The notes: generated by a model from the sequence alone, not told the origin. DNA of 64,000 bases from Abditibacteriaceae bacterium (GCA_019239895.1 JAFAZH010000006.1:124001-188000), one strand, 5' to 3'. Shown: positions 27,324 through 36,875, counted from the first letter of the stretch. Translations and numbers: made by a program.

Positions 27324-28601
27324 TCACTTAACAGGTGCGCCAAAGAGCGGTGTGCTTTCGTAGAGCGGGAAGCGGGCGCAGAGGTCATCTACCCGACGGT
27401 GCAACTCATCTAATTTGGCCGTATTATCACGATTCCCAATGGCCCCGGTGATAATCTCGGCGATAGCTTGCATTTCTGGCTCTTTCATGCTGCGTGATGT
27501 GACCGCCGGGGTGCCTAAACGGATGCCAGAAGATACGGCAGGTGGAGCCGGGTCGAAGGGAATCTGGTTTTTGTTACAGGTCACGCCAATATGCTCTAAT
27601 AAATTCTCACAGTCTTTGCCGGTAATATTAGCGGGGGTTAGATCAACCAGCATCAGATGGTTATCGGTGCCGCCACTGACGAGTCGCACCCCACCAGCAA
27701 TGAGACCTTCGGCCAAAGCGCGGGCGTTTTTGCGGATTTGCTGCTGATAGGTCTTAAAGCCTGGTTGCAGCGCTTCTTTTAAACAGACCGCTTTGGCGGC
27801 GATAACATGCATAAGCGGGCCGCCCTGAATGCCGGGTAAAATCGCTTTATCTACTGCCGAAGCATACTGGGAGCGGCAGAGAATCAAGCCAGCACGGGGG
27901 CCACGGAGAGTTTTGTGGGTGGTCGTGGTCACAAAGTCGGCATGTGGCACCGGGGAAGGATATTCACCTGCTGCTACCAGACCTGCAACATGGGCCATAT
28001 CTACCATAAAGAGGGCGTTTACTTCGTCGGCGATAGCACGGAATTTGGCCCAGTCAATCACGCGAGGGTAAGCCGAGAAGCCTGCGACAATCAGCTTGGG
28101 TTTATGCTCTTGCGCCAAACGCTGGACTTCATCGTAATCCACCAGTTCGGTCTCGCGGTTGAGACCATATTGCACCGCATTATAAATCTTGCCACTAAAA
28201 TTGACCTTATGCCCATGTGTCAGGTGTCCACCCGCGTTCAAGCCCATGCCTAAGATGGTGTCCCCTGGTTTAAGCATCGCCATGTAAACGCCTGCATTAG
28301 CCTGTGAGCCAGAGTGTGGCTGCACATTGGCGTGTTCGGCCCCAAATAGCTCCTTGGCGCGTTCAATGGCTAAGTTTTCGACAACATCTACATATTCGCA
28401 GCCACCATAATAGCGATGTCCCGGATAGCCCTCGGCATACTTATTGGTCATCACGCAGCCAGTGGCTTCCAATACGGCCTGCGATGTAAAGTTCTCCGAA
28501 GCAATCAATTCAATGGTACCACGCTGTCGTTTTAATTCACTATCAACGGCTTGGGCAACGTCTGGATCGGTTGCCCGCAGATGCGGCATTTCAAAACTCA
28601 T
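27324..28601 (-). CDS. glyA: serine hydroxymethyltransferase
   Basis: PLP enzyme that interconverts serine and glycine with transfer of the one-carbon unit to tetrahydrofolate in the cytosol. The 425 aa fit the bacterial family. Motifs: [64 protein letters not shown] and the PLP-lysine in [15 protein letters not shown], then [19 protein letters not shown] and [10 protein letters not shown]. Start ATG 28601 has AAGGAC upstream. Flanked on both sides by long inverted repeats. Confidence 0.97.
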   Translation of the reverse strand: MSFEMPHLRATDPDVAQAVDSELKRQRGTIELIASENFTSQAVLEATGCVMTNKYAEGYPGHRYYGGCEYVDVVENLAIERAKELFGAEHANVQPHSGSQANAGVYMAMLKPGDTILGMGLNAGGHLTHGHKVNFSGKIYNAVQYGLNRETELVDYDEVQRLAQEHKPKLIVAGFSAYPRVIDWAKFRAIADEVNALFMVDMAHVAGLVAAGEYPSPVPHADFVTTTTHKTLRGPRAGLILCRSQYASAVDKAILPGIQGGPLMHVIAAKAVCLKEALQPGFKTYQQQIRKNARALAEGLIAGGVRLVSGGTDNHLMLVDLTPANITGKDCENLLEHIGVTCNKNQIPFDPAPPAVSSGIRLGTPAVTSRSMKEPEMQAIAEIITGAIGNRDNTAKLDELHRRVDDLCARFPLYESTPLFGAPVK

Positions 28602-28643
28602 CGAGATGTCCTTGCATGTCCTTTTCTTTACATTTTAACAGCC

Positions 28644-28789
28644 TTTGGAACCACGAATGAACACGAATAGACACAAATGGGAACGAGGATCGAAGATTGA
28701 GAATAGAGGATCGAGCATCCAGCATCTTGTATCCAGTATCAAGCAGCTAAACCATTTGTGTTTATTCGTGTTCATTCGTGGTTCCAAAA
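28644..28789. repeat. long inverted repeat with CACGAAT-type arms and GAGAATAGA core
   Basis: Between the CoA-binding protein gene and glyA. The left arm TTTGGAACCACGAATGAACA (28644-28680) and the right arm (28752-28789, ending TTCATTCGTGGTTCCAAAA) are near-perfect complements. The centre holds GAGGATCGAAGATTGAGAAT and further AGAGGATCGAG repeats. The right edge touches the stop codon of the upstream gene at 28791. Confidence 0.88.
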
Positions 28790-28790
28790 T

Positions 28791-29159
28791 TCAAAACTCA
28801 CTCGGTGAACGGCCCGCTAAGGCGATGGAGCAGGCGAGGGTGGATTGGATGCCTAATGCTTCAACTTTTCGTAAAAGCTCTTCGCTTTCTGCACCAGGGT
28901 TTAGCAGAATTTGAGGAATACCTTTTTGCTTGACCTCTTCAATCACTTTCAGCCCCACTTCTGGCGGCACATAGAAGGTGGCAATATCAATATCGCCGGG
29001 AACATCCAGCACCGATGCGTAGGCGCGCACGCCTTCGACTTCGCTTAGGCGAGGGTTAATAGGGTAAACGGTATCTCCCCGCTGTAAATAGGCACGCAGG
29101 GCTTTGTTGCCGTATTTGGCGCGATTGGCAGATGCGCCGATAATAGCGATGGATGGCAT
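28791..29159 (-). CDS. CoA-binding domain protein
   Basis: A 122-aa single-domain Rossmann-like protein of the CoA_binding_2 type (YccU-like). It begins PSIAIIGASANRAKYGNKAL with the nucleotide loop, then VYPINPRLSEVEGVRAYASV, IDIATFYVPPEVGLKVIEEV and GIPQILLNPGAESEELLRK. Such proteins bind CoA derivatives; the physiological role is not established. ATG 29159 follows GAGGAGACCAAC, a strong ribosome binding site. The last residues run up to the inverted repeat. It is divergent from fabZ-lpxA. Confidence 0.88.
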   Translation of the reverse strand: MPSIAIIGASANRAKYGNKALRAYLQRGDTVYPINPRLSEVEGVRAYASVLDVPGDIDIATFYVPPEVGLKVIEEVKQKGIPQILLNPGAESEELLRKVEALGIQSTLACSIALAGRSPSEF

Positions 29160-29312
29160 GTTGGTCTCCTCGATAAAACAAAAGTCTGTTTAATGGTGTA
29201 AAGAAGCATAATTTTGACTTCGCTTCTTAAACAGGCTAAAATCAAAAGAGCTTCTATTTATTAAAGATACCAGGCAAACCACACCTGAGAATGGCCGAGA
29301 GAAATCAGACAT

Positions 29313-30812
29313 ATGGCAGAAAATCGTAATGGCAAAGTGCAGATGGCAAAAAATCCCTTCCCCGCGCTGAAGATGCCGCTGGGCTATGAAGAGATTTGCC
29401 AGATATTGCCGCATCGCTACCCATTTCTTTTAGTAGATCGCATTATCGAATTAGAACCGGGCTATCGGTGCGTCGGCGTTAAGAGCGTCACAGCCAATGA
29501 AGACTTTTTTCAAGGGCATTTTCCTGGTCATCCGGTGATGCCAGGTGTGCTGATTTTGGAAGCGATGGCACAGGTCGCCGGAGTTTTAACCTTAGTCTCG
29601 CGTAACACACCGGGTGCCCTATCTTATTTCGCGGCCATTGAAAAAGCCCGTTTTCGCCAGCCAGTGCGCCCCGGCGACCAACTCGTGACCGAAGCCATTC
29701 TGGAAGTGCTGCGTGGCCCCTATTGCAAAGTGCATGTGGTGGGACGGGTGGATGAGCAACCTGTTGTAGAAGCTGATTATACTTTTATGACTTCGGCGGA
29801 TACCTCGGCCAGCACCAGCATCTTGCAGCACACGGCAACACCTTCGGCTCCTCCGGTGCTGTCTATGCCTGCTACAATGCCCTTCGCCATGCCAGCGGAG
29901 AACGGTCGAGCTGAAAATCCTGCTTTTAGTAGCACCCAGAGTAACACCCATGCCATAAACTCCTCGGTGCCGACTCGCACTGAAACGATCTCCGCGCCGC
30001 GCCAGGGCACGGGCAAGTTGTTCATTCATCCGACTGCCCTGGTTGATCCCACGGCGCAACTGGCTCACGATGTGTGGATTGGCCCCTATTGCATTGTTGA
30101 AGGTGGTACGCAGGTTGGTGCAGGCACCATCCTGGAAGCGAATGTGATTGTTAAGCGAGGCACTACCATCGGTGCGCGCTGTCGCATTTTGCCGCACGTT
30201 ACTCTTGGCCATGAGCCACAGGATGTAAAGTTTCGCGGTGAAGAGAGCTTTTTGCGCATTGGCAACGATAATATCCTGCGCGAGATGGTGACGATTCATC
30301 GCGCCACCGGAGAAGGCGAAGCGACCGTTATTGGCGACAATAACCTGCTCATGGCGTATGTGCATATCGGCCACAACTGCGTGGTGGGCAACAACACCAT
30401 GATTAGCAACTCCACCGGCGTTTCCGGCCATGTTACCATTGAAGATAAGGTCGTTATCGGCGGCTTTGCGGGTGTGCATCAGTTTGTGCATATCGGCAAG
30501 GTAGCAATGATTGGCGGTCTTTCCAAAGTGGTGCAAGATGTGCCGCCTTTCTGCACCTGCGATGGCCGTCCCGCCAAGATTCACGGACTTAACATTCGTG
30601 GTCTGCGCCGTAACGGAGTGCCCACCGAAGAGCGCAACCAGGTCAGCGCCGCTTTTAAGTTGCTCTATCGTTCTGGCCTGAACACTTCCCAGGCGCTGGA
30701 GCGCATACACGCTGAGATACCCAAAAGCGTGACGCTTGATTACTTCATTAACTTCGTCGAGCGTGTCCGCGAAGGCCGCCTCGGTCGCCAGGACGAAACG
30801 CCGCACTTATAG
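29313..30812 (+). CDS. fabZ-lpxA: fused 3-hydroxyacyl-ACP dehydratase FabZ / UDP-GlcNAc acyltransferase LpxA
   Basis: One 499-aa frame with two enzymes. Residues about 20-160 are Fab[11 protein letters not shown], then [20 protein letters not shown] with catalytic His69 and Glu83. Residues 161-234 are a Ser/Thr/Pro/Ala-rich linker. Residues 235-499 are LpxA: left-handed hexapeptide repeats ([16 protein letters not shown]), the catalytic HIGHNC with His354 matching E. coli His125, VHQFVHIG, and Gly402 at the acyl-ruler position (E. coli Gly173, long chain). LpxA acylates UDP-GlcNAc with 3-hydroxyacyl-ACP, the same pool FabZ dehydrates. No stop or frameshift separates the halves. lpxB follows. 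Confidence 0.95.
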   Translation: MAENRNGKVQMAKNPFPALKMPLGYEEICQILPHRYPFLLVDRIIELEPGYRCVGVKSVTANEDFFQGHFPGHPVMPGVLILEAMAQVAGVLTLVSRNTPGALSYFAAIEKARFRQPVRPGDQLVTEAILEVLRGPYCKVHVVGRVDEQPVVEADYTFMTSADTSASTSILQHTATPSAPPVLSMPATMPFAMPAENGRAENPAFSSTQSNTHAINSSVPTRTETISAPRQGTGKLFIHPTALVDPTAQLAHDVWIGPYCIVEGGTQVGAGTILEANVIVKRGTTIGARCRILPHVTLGHEPQDVKFRGEESFLRIGNDNILREMVTIHRATGEGEATVIGDNNLLMAYVHIGHNCVVGNNTMISNSTGVSGHVTIEDKVVIGGFAGVHQFVHIGKVAMIGGLSKVVQDVPPFCTCDGRPAKIHGLNIRGLRRNGVPTEERNQVSAAFKLLYRSGLNTSQALERIHAEIPKSVTLDYFINFVERVREGRLGRQDETPHL

Positions 30813-30940
30813 GTTTAGGGTTCGGGGTTTAGGGGTTGGTTGCCAGAGTTTAAGACTTGCTGCTCTTTAGCCAATAGCTAATCCACTGATTGGTAATAGT
30901 TTGGACTTCCAAACCCTAAACCCCAAACCCCGAACCCTGC
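30811..30940. repeat. inverted repeat with CCCTAAACCCC arms, right arm inside lpxB
   Basis: The left arm AGGTTTAGGGTTCGGGGTTT (30811-30839) follows the fabZ-lpxA stop directly. The right arm CCAAACCCTAAACCCCAAAC... (30909-30940) is complementary with an extra CCAAA unit, resembles telomere-like CCCTAAA repeats, and encodes residues 4-13 of LpxB. Confidence 0.85.
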
Positions 30941-32082
30941 TTTTCATTGCTGGCGATGTCTCCGGCGATATTCACTCCGCCCGCTTAGCGCGTACTATCC
31001 TTGAACGCCATCCCGACTGGATTATTTATGTTGTGGGCGGTACGCAATTAGGTGCCATAGCTCAGGAATTTCCGAATGTGCATTTTTTAGGCGATACCAG
31101 TGGCTATGGGGTCATTGGTTTCGCGTCGGCGGTGGCGATTTACCCCCGTGTGCTGCAACTGCGCCAGCAGGTATTGAAGTGGTTGCAGTCGCATTCCATA
31201 GATGCGGCTGTACTCTGCGATTGGGGAGCTTTCAATGGTAGATTGCTGCCTAACCTCAAGGAACGGGGCATTCCCGTTCTCTACTACTTCCCCCCTCGCT
31301 CCTGGCAAAAAACGGGTGCTGGTGGTCTCGGTATTGTACCCTTTGTGACTCGCGTTGCCACACCCTTTGAATGGTCAGCCCAACGCCTTACTAAAGCTGG
31401 CTGCCAGGCCGAATGGGTGGGTCATCCCCTGTTGGAGTATGTGCGCCCCTCGCGCCCACGCGAAGCGTTGCGGCGCGAATTTGGCGTGTCCGATGACAGT
31501 CCGTTAGTCGCTTTGCTGCCAGGTTCGCGGGCAATGGAGTTGCGCTACATTGCCCCCCACATGGTGCAAGCGGCGCAACGGCTACGAGCGCAACGACCAA
31601 TTCACTTCGTGGCAGCGGTGCCACAGGGTGTGACCGCTCGCGCTCGTCAGTACTTTCCGTCCTGGATTCCGTTAGTCGAAGGACGCGCCGCAGACGTGCT
31701 ACTGGCCTGCGATGCGGCACTGGTCAAAAGTGGCACCGCTACGCTTGAAGCGGCAGTGGCGGATGCACCGCAAATCGTGGTTTACGATGTGCCTTGGTTG
31801 CTGCGAATGCAATGGCATCTCACTGGCATGACCAAGAAAGTGCCTTTTGTAGTGATGCCGAATATTATTCTGGAGCGTGCTGCCGTGCCGGAATTACTGG
31901 GCGATAACTGTCGCGCAGTGCCAATTTACAATGCCTTAAAGGGCTTATTGGACAATGCGGCCAGACGGCAGCAGATGCGCGAGGATTATGCTCTGGTGCG
32001 TCGCGCTTTAGGTTCTAATCTGCCCTTTGCGGCCACCGAACGCACCGCAGACATCCTGTGCGAAATGTTAGCATCACGCTAA
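30901..32082 (+). CDS. lpxB: lipid-A-disaccharide synthase
   Basis: Peripheral membrane GT-B glycosyltransferase (GT19) that joins UDP-diacylglucosamine and lipid X into the lipid A disaccharide. The 393 aa have LLFIAGDVSGDIHSARL at the start, FLGDTSGYGVIGF, YYFPPRSWQKTG, EWVGHPLLEY, VALLPGSRAMELRYI and KSGTATLEAAVADAP. Start TTG 30901 is the only standard start between a stop at 30868 and the conserved core; no ribosome binding site is visible. Residues 4-13 (QTLNPKPRT) are encoded by the right arm of an inverted repeat, an unusual N-terminus. Downstream of fabZ-lpxA by 88 bases. Confidence 0.93.
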   Translation: MDFQTLNPKPRTLLFIAGDVSGDIHSARLARTILERHPDWIIYVVGGTQLGAIAQEFPNVHFLGDTSGYGVIGFASAVAIYPRVLQLRQQVLKWLQSHSIDAAVLCDWGAFNGRLLPNLKERGIPVLYYFPPRSWQKTGAGGLGIVPFVTRVATPFEWSAQRLTKAGCQAEWVGHPLLEYVRPSRPREALRREFGVSDDSPLVALLPGSRAMELRYIAPHMVQAAQRLRAQRPIHFVAAVPQGVTARARQYFPSWIPLVEGRAADVLLACDAALVKSGTATLEAAVADAPQIVVYDVPWLLRMQWHLTGMTKKVPFVVMPNIILERAAVPELLGDNCRAVPIYNALKGLLDNAARRQQMREDYALVRRALGSNLPFAATERTADILCEMLASR

Positions 32083-32100
32083 CTTTATAAGGTTTTGGTG

Positions 32101-32182
32101 GTAGAGACGCGATGCATCGCGTCTTGAGACAAATCACGTCTCGCCCAGACCCCCTCCTAACCTCCCCCTTGTTAAGGGGAGG
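32101..32182. repeat. palindrome (GTAGAGACGCG family) plus CCTCCCC hairpin
   Basis: AGACGCGATGCATCGCGTCT (32105-32124) is a perfect 20-bp palindrome related to the one at 13964. A second hairpin CCTCCCCCTTGTTAAGGGGAGG lies at 32161-32182. Together they sit between convergent lpxB and the desaturase gene and may terminate both transcripts. Confidence 0.7.
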
Positions 32183-32206
32183 AACTAGCCCCACTAACTC
32201 AGCGAT

Positions 32207-33190
32207 TCAATCTGCGTAAGCAGATTGCACATTACTGTGACCTATGACTTCAGCCGTCTGGCTGTTGGCAGCCAGTTTTCGGGAGAGGTCGCGGAAGCTG
32301 ATGAGCTTTTTCTCTTCTTCGTCCCAGAGCGTGAGGATCATGCTCCTGATGCCAGTGCGCAGGGTTAAGACCACCGCTCCTTGCAACGGTGGGTTCTCCT
32401 CATGGCATTGGGGCAGGAGATAGTTAGGAATGCGCGGGCTGAGATGGTGAATGTGATGGAATCCGATATTGCCGCTAAACCATTGCAACACCGGGGGCAG
32501 TTTATAGAAGGAACTGCCTTTCATCGCGGCGGTGGCATAATCCCATTTATCTTGCCCTTCCCAATAGGTATCTTCATATTGGTGCTGGACATAAAATATC
32601 CAGGTGCCAACCGATGCCGCCCAAACCTCAACGGGGAAGTGGACTAATAAGAAGGTCTGCCATCCCACTAACTTAACTAATCCCGCTACCAGACAAGCGA
32701 TCCCCAGATTCGTCCAATAGATGCTCGACTGCACCGACTTCATGGTCTTGGTGCGTGAAGTGGGAAAGCGATACACCACCACGAACAGGAGGAATGCAAT
32801 GATGCCAAAAAGGATAAACGGGTTGCGATAAATACGATATTGAAGTTTCCCTAGAGGCGATAGTTGCAGATATTCTTTAACAGTCAGAGTTTGCACATCG
32901 CCAATGCCACGCCCATCCAGATTCCCTACATGGGCATGGTGAATGGCATGGCTCTTTTTCCAGTAGTAATAAGGTGTCAGAGTAATAAGGCTGGAAATCA
33001 TGCCAACCACATCATTCGCTCGCTTGGAACTAAAAAATGAGCCGTGTCCGCAATCATGTTGAATAATGAAAATGCGCAGCATGAAACCGGCTTCCGGTAA
33101 GGAAAGCGCGAGTGTTAGCCAGTAGCTAACCTGAAGCGAACGCACCATCAAATACCAGACTAAAAAGAATGGTATAAACGAATTAGCCAC
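32207..33190 (-). CDS. membrane fatty acid desaturase
   Basis: Di-iron acyl-lipid desaturase of the inner membrane; it inserts a double bond into membrane fatty acids. The 327 aa from GTG 33190 carry the three histidine boxes HDCGHGS, HAIHHAH and GFHHIHHLSPRIPNYLL, with hydrophobic segments between (ILFGIIAFLLFVVVYRF, LGIACLVAGLVKLVGW). The GTG start is probably not the true one: the frame stays open to 33365 and encodes family-like sequence (LVAPYKVSYTWRSLWQV) directly before it. Upstream in frame there is no ATG, GTG or TTG; an ATA at 33340 is six bases after AGGAG. Regiospecificity is unknown. Convergent with lpxB. Confidence 0.9.
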   Translation of the reverse strand: MANSFIPFFLVWYLMVRSLQVSYWLTLALSLPEAGFMLRIFIIQHDCGHGSFFSSKRANDVVGMISSLITLTPYYYWKKSHAIHHAHVGNLDGRGIGDVQTLTVKEYLQLSPLGKLQYRIYRNPFILFGIIAFLLFVVVYRFPTSRTKTMKSVQSSIYWTNLGIACLVAGLVKLVGWQTFLLVHFPVEVWAASVGTWIFYVQHQYEDTYWEGQDKWDYATAAMKGSSFYKLPPVLQWFSGNIGFHHIHHLSPRIPNYLLPQCHEENPPLQGAVVLTLRTGIRSMILTLWDEEEKKLISFRDLSRKLAANSQTAEVIGHSNVQSAYAD

Positions 33191-33340
33191 TTGCCAGAGA
33201 CTGCGCCATGTGTACGAAACTTTATAGGGAGCTACCAGGCTTTTCCAGTTCTTGGGACTCGCTGTGGGAGTTGCCGGGGAACTCTGAGGGGTGGGTGAAT
33301 TTGAGGTTGCGTCGGCCAGTAATCGTGACTCGTGCTGTAT
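33191..33340 (-). other. probable N-terminal coding extension of the desaturase with ATA start
   Basis: Translated in frame, this stretch gives about 50 residues: a Pro/Ser/Thr-rich segment and then LVAPYKVSYTWRSLWQ, which reads straight into the first membrane segment and resembles desaturase N-termini. AGGAG at 33351-33347 is six bases from ATA at 33340. Alternatives are a CTG at 33319 or loss of a former ATG. Inference from reading frame and spacing. Confidence 0.55.
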
Positions 33341-33666
33341 AACAATCTCCTGGAAATCAATGACTTACGACGGCATCTGAGGACGGACAGCGAACCGCGT
33401 TGCTGAGGACTTCAACGCATGAGGTTCTCGTTCAGCAGTCCTTTAATTTTAGCGTAAAAAGGCCCGGCTTGGCTACTGGTTCGCCTATTTTTGTGACTTT
33501 TTACAGTTAGCGCCCGAATTTTTCCGTAAGCCTATTGATTAAACATAATACCTTGCCAAAGTAAAGAAAGCCCGGTAAGTAGGGTGGCGATTAATCACAT
33601 CTCTACGGACTTGATGTCAGTTATACTTTAGGCATCGCCTGGAGAATCCAAGGATTATAGCCCGCA
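33341..33666. other. intergenic region between divergent desaturase and msbA
   Basis: No gene seen. It contains the desaturase ribosome binding site, a weak hairpin near 33400-33437 (TGCTGA / TCAGCA), and at 33579-33606 a decayed relative of the GTAGAGACGCG palindrome (GTAGGGTGGCGATTAATCAC...). No convincing promoter was found, although both genes need one here. Confidence 0.6.
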
Positions 33667-35463
33667 ATGGATAACGTTAAACGCCTGCTGCCTTACGTCA
33701 GGCCGCACCTGCAAGCTCTCCTGCTGGGAGCTATCTGCATGGTGTTGTCAGCAGTGCTGGGTGGCGTGTTTGTCCTGCTGGCCAAGGACGTGTTAGGGCC
33801 GATGCTCAATGGCGGGCCTGCGGCAGAGCGGTTATATAAACTCGATTATTTTACTATCCTGGTCTTAGCTGTTTCCCTGCTGCGCATGGTGACAGATTAT
33901 GGACAGACATATATTACCCAACGCACCGGACAACGCGTTCTCGCACGATTAAGGCTTGACCTTTTTTCTCATTTTCAAGCCTTATCAGTCGGTTTCTTCG
34001 AGCAACGACGCACCGGTGAAATCTTGAGTCGGATGACCAACGACTTAGGAGCTTTGCAGAGTATCCTGACGCTCGCGGTGGTTACGACCATCTCCTCGCC
34101 CCTGCGCTTAGTCATCTATATTGGCTTGATGGTGCATTTTAACTGGCGACTCTCCCTCTTCGTTTTGGTGGTTCTGCCCCCTGTGGCTTTGTTAATTAGT
34201 GCCACCGGGCGCAGAATTAAGGTGGCGACTACCAGCCTACAGAGGCGGTTGGCCGAGTTGACGAATTACCTGCAAGAGCGGGTCGCCGCTATGCGCTTGA
34301 TTCAAACTTTCGGCACCAAGGACTACGAAATCCAGCTTTTTGAGCAGGTGAACCATGAGACCTTTCGTAGTACGATGAAACCGATTCGTATTCAAGCTGT
34401 GCTCTCGCCAGCTATTGAATTTACCGGGATGCTGGGAGTCTTGCTAAGTTTGTGGTTCGGCGGTCGTGATGTTATTGCGGGGCATATGCAGTCCGAGGCG
34501 CTGCTGACCTTCTTGTTCTCCATGCAGCAGGTGGCGATGCAGGTTAAATCAATTTCTGGCCTTAATCTCATGGTGCGCCAGGCGGATGCCGCTGCTGCTC
34601 GACTGTTTGAAATCCTTGATACCAAGCCCGAAGTGTGTGATGTGCCAGATGCCATTGACTTGAGTCAGCGCGAAGTGCGCGGTCATATTGTCTTTGATGA
34701 TGTCTATTTTTCCTATCAGACAGGGCCAGAGGTTTTGCATGGCATTTCATTTGAGATTAAACCGGATGAAGTAGTGGCCCTGGCCGGGCTGAGCGGTTCC
34801 GGCAAAACTACGATTTCCGCTTTAGTGCCGCGTCTCTATGACCCAACCAAGGGCAAAGTGTTAGTAGATGGCCATGATCTGCGCGATGTATCAATGGCTT
34901 CCCTCCGGGCACACATTGGAGCGGTGCCGCAGGAAACCATCCTTTTCCACGGCACCATTCGGGATAACATCGCTTATGGTCGTCCGCAGGCGACTTTGGA
35001 GCAGATTGTGGAAGCGGCGCGACGGGCTAATGCTGATGATTTCATCCGGGCGCAGCCTGAAGGCTATGACACGCAGATTGGGGAACGCGGAGGTCGTTTA
35101 AGTGGTGGCCAACGCCAGCGCATCGCTATCGCCCGCGCCTTCTTGCGTGACCCGCGCATCTTGATCTTAGATGAAGCCACTTCGTCCCTTGATGCCGAGA
35201 GCGAATCCAAGGTGCAGGAAGCCTTGGCCAAGCTAATGGAAGGCCGCACTACACTCATTATCGCCCATCGCTTTTCAACGATTCAACATGCTGACCGCAT
35301 CCTGGTCTTAGATAATGGATGCATTGCTGAAAGCGGTAAACATGAAGAGTTGTTGCAGCAACGCGGACGCTATTATTCGCTTTATCAAATGCAAGCCTTC
35401 GCTTCACGACATGGTGTCAACGAGCAAGCTTTAGATGGTGAAGCTAAAGATTCGGCAGCATAA
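33667..35463 (+). CDS. msbA: ABC exporter, lipid A flippase MsbA-like
   Basis: Homodimeric ABC exporter half-transporter that flips lipid A-core across the inner membrane. The 598 aa comprise a six-helix membrane domain (residues about 1-310; FFEQRRTGEILSRMTNDLG coupling region) and an ATPase domain: Walker A GLSGSGKTT, Q-loop GAVPQETILF, signature LSGGQRQRIAIARAF, Walker B ILILDEATSSLD and H-loop IAHRFSTIQHAD. The location just before waaA and lpxK supports MsbA over a generic drug exporter. 35 bases separate it from waaA. Confidence 0.9.
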   Translation: MDNVKRLLPYVRPHLQALLLGAICMVLSAVLGGVFVLLAKDVLGPMLNGGPAAERLYKLDYFTILVLAVSLLRMVTDYGQTYITQRTGQRVLARLRLDLFSHFQALSVGFFEQRRTGEILSRMTNDLGALQSILTLAVVTTISSPLRLVIYIGLMVHFNWRLSLFVLVVLPPVALLISATGRRIKVATTSLQRRLAELTNYLQERVAAMRLIQTFGTKDYEIQLFEQVNHETFRSTMKPIRIQAVLSPAIEFTGMLGVLLSLWFGGRDVIAGHMQSEALLTFLFSMQQVAMQVKSISGLNLMVRQADAAAARLFEILDTKPEVCDVPDAIDLSQREVRGHIVFDDVYFSYQTGPEVLHGISFEIKPDEVVALAGLSGSGKTTISALVPRLYDPTKGKVLVDGHDLRDVSMASLRAHIGAVPQETILFHGTIRDNIAYGRPQATLEQIVEAARRANADDFIRAQPEGYDTQIGERGGRLSGGQRQRIAIARAFLRDPRILILDEATSSLDAESESKVQEALAKLMEGRTTLIIAHRFSTIQHADRILVLDNGCIAESGKHEELLQQRGRYYSLYQMQAFASRHGVNEQALDGEAKDSAA

Positions 35464-35498
35464 TTTACATCTCTTCTCTTCAAAATGATAACCCTATC

Positions 35499-36854
35499 GT
35501 GAGAAACGATTTCAATCGGCGCTGCTATGCCGCCTACAATACGCTGCTATTGCCGCTTTCTCCCGCAGCCATACTTTATACACTTTACCGGCGTCACATT
35601 CAGGGCCGCTCCGCTGCTTCTCTGCGAGGACAACAAGGCTATGTGCCTGCCTCTGTGGTTCACGCCCTGCATCCCGCACCGGGGCGACAGAGCGGGCCGT
35701 GCATCTGGATACATGCGGTTTCTGTTGGCGAAACAATGGCGGCTCGTCCGGTGGCGCGAGCCTTGCGCGAGGCTTTGCCCCATTGCCGCATCGGGTTTTC
35801 CGTAACGACGGACACCGGCTACGAAACCGCACAAGGGGCCGTGCGCGCTGGCGATGTTGATGCGGTATTCTATTTTCCGCTGGACTTACCAGTGCGGGTG
35901 CGCCGCGCCTTGCGTGCGGTCAAACCGGATGTCTTTATCACGATGGAGACAGAGCTATGGCCCAACTTCCTCTCGCTGGCTCGTCAACGAGGTGTCCACA
36001 CATTTTTGGTGAATGGGCGAGTATCGGATAATCTGCTTAAAACCGCGCCGCGCTTGGGCTGGGTTTGGCGTTGGATGATGGGCAACCTGGACGCCGCATT
36101 AATGCGCTCGGATTTTGATGCAGAGCGTCTGCAAACATTACCGGGCGCACCGGCACGAATCGAGGTCACGGGCGATGTCAAGCTGGATAGTGTACCAACG
36201 GGAGCCGCCAGTCAAGCAGCCCGGGAAACATGGCGCGAAAAATTGGGCATTGTGGCCAACGCTCCACTCTGGGTGGCGGGTTCAACCCATTCTGGTGAAG
36301 AAGAGCTAATATTGCGTGGCTACACCAAATTGCGCCAAGAGATGCCACAACTTCGGCTAATTTTAGCTCCCCGCCATATTGAGCGGGTAGATGAAGTGAT
36401 GCAAGTTATACACTCCTGTCAGTTGCCTGCTGTTCGGCGCACCCAGGTGGAAACTGTTACTCCGTCATTAGCTGATGCCGTCATTGTTTTAGATACGGTG
36501 GGTGAATTAGCCCAAATCTACGCAGCCGCAGATGTGGCTTTTGTGGGGGGGAGTTTGATTGAGCGGGGTGGTCATAATCTCTTGGAGCCAGTGCTGTGTG
36601 GCGTGCCTGTCGCCTTTGGCCCCTATGTTATGAACTTTAGGGAAGCCTCCAAATTAGCTGAGTCTGCCAATGTGGGGCGAATGGTGCATAACGAGCAAGA
36701 GTTGTACACCATTACAAAGCAGTGGTTAAGAGATGATGCAGCGCGCAGAGATGTGGCTGAACGGGCGCGCACGGCGCTGATTCCTCATCATGGCGCAGCG
36801 GCACGAGTCGCGCGCATTGTAGCCGAAACAGTAACCGCAAAACAGAATCCATAG
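35499..36854 (+). CDS. waaA: 3-deoxy-D-manno-octulosonic acid (Kdo) transferase
   Basis: GT-B transferase (GT30), anchored at the N-terminus, that adds Kdo from CMP-Kdo to lipid IVA. The 451 aa have an anchor (YNTLLLPLSPAAILYTLYR), the family motif IWIHAVSVGETMAARP with the conserved Glu base, FSVTTDTGYETA, FYFPLDLPVRVRRALRA, METELWPNF, VAGSTHSGEE, LAPRHIERVDEV, and FVGGSLIERGGHNLLEP for CMP binding. GTG start 35499 without a clear ribosome binding site; the gene is 35 bases after msbA and lpxK follows after 21. Number of Kdo residues added is not deducible. Confidence 0.94.
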   Translation: MRNDFNRRCYAAYNTLLLPLSPAAILYTLYRRHIQGRSAASLRGQQGYVPASVVHALHPAPGRQSGPCIWIHAVSVGETMAARPVARALREALPHCRIGFSVTTDTGYETAQGAVRAGDVDAVFYFPLDLPVRVRRALRAVKPDVFITMETELWPNFLSLARQRGVHTFLVNGRVSDNLLKTAPRLGWVWRWMMGNLDAALMRSDFDAERLQTLPGAPARIEVTGDVKLDSVPTGAASQAARETWREKLGIVANAPLWVAGSTHSGEEELILRGYTKLRQEMPQLRLILAPRHIERVDEVMQVIHSCQLPAVRRTQVETVTPSLADAVIVLDTVGELAQIYAAADVAFVGGSLIERGGHNLLEPVLCGVPVAFGPYVMNFREASKLAESANVGRMVHNEQELYTITKQWLRDDAARRDVAERARTALIPHHGAAARVARIVAETVTAKQNP

Positions 36855-36875
36855 CAATCTGAAATGTGAAACGCC

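Noticed and set aside
29619-30806. 395-codon minus-strand frame opposite fabZ-lpxA
   Set aside because: It is the antisense shadow of a clearly conserved gene; its translation has no family features.
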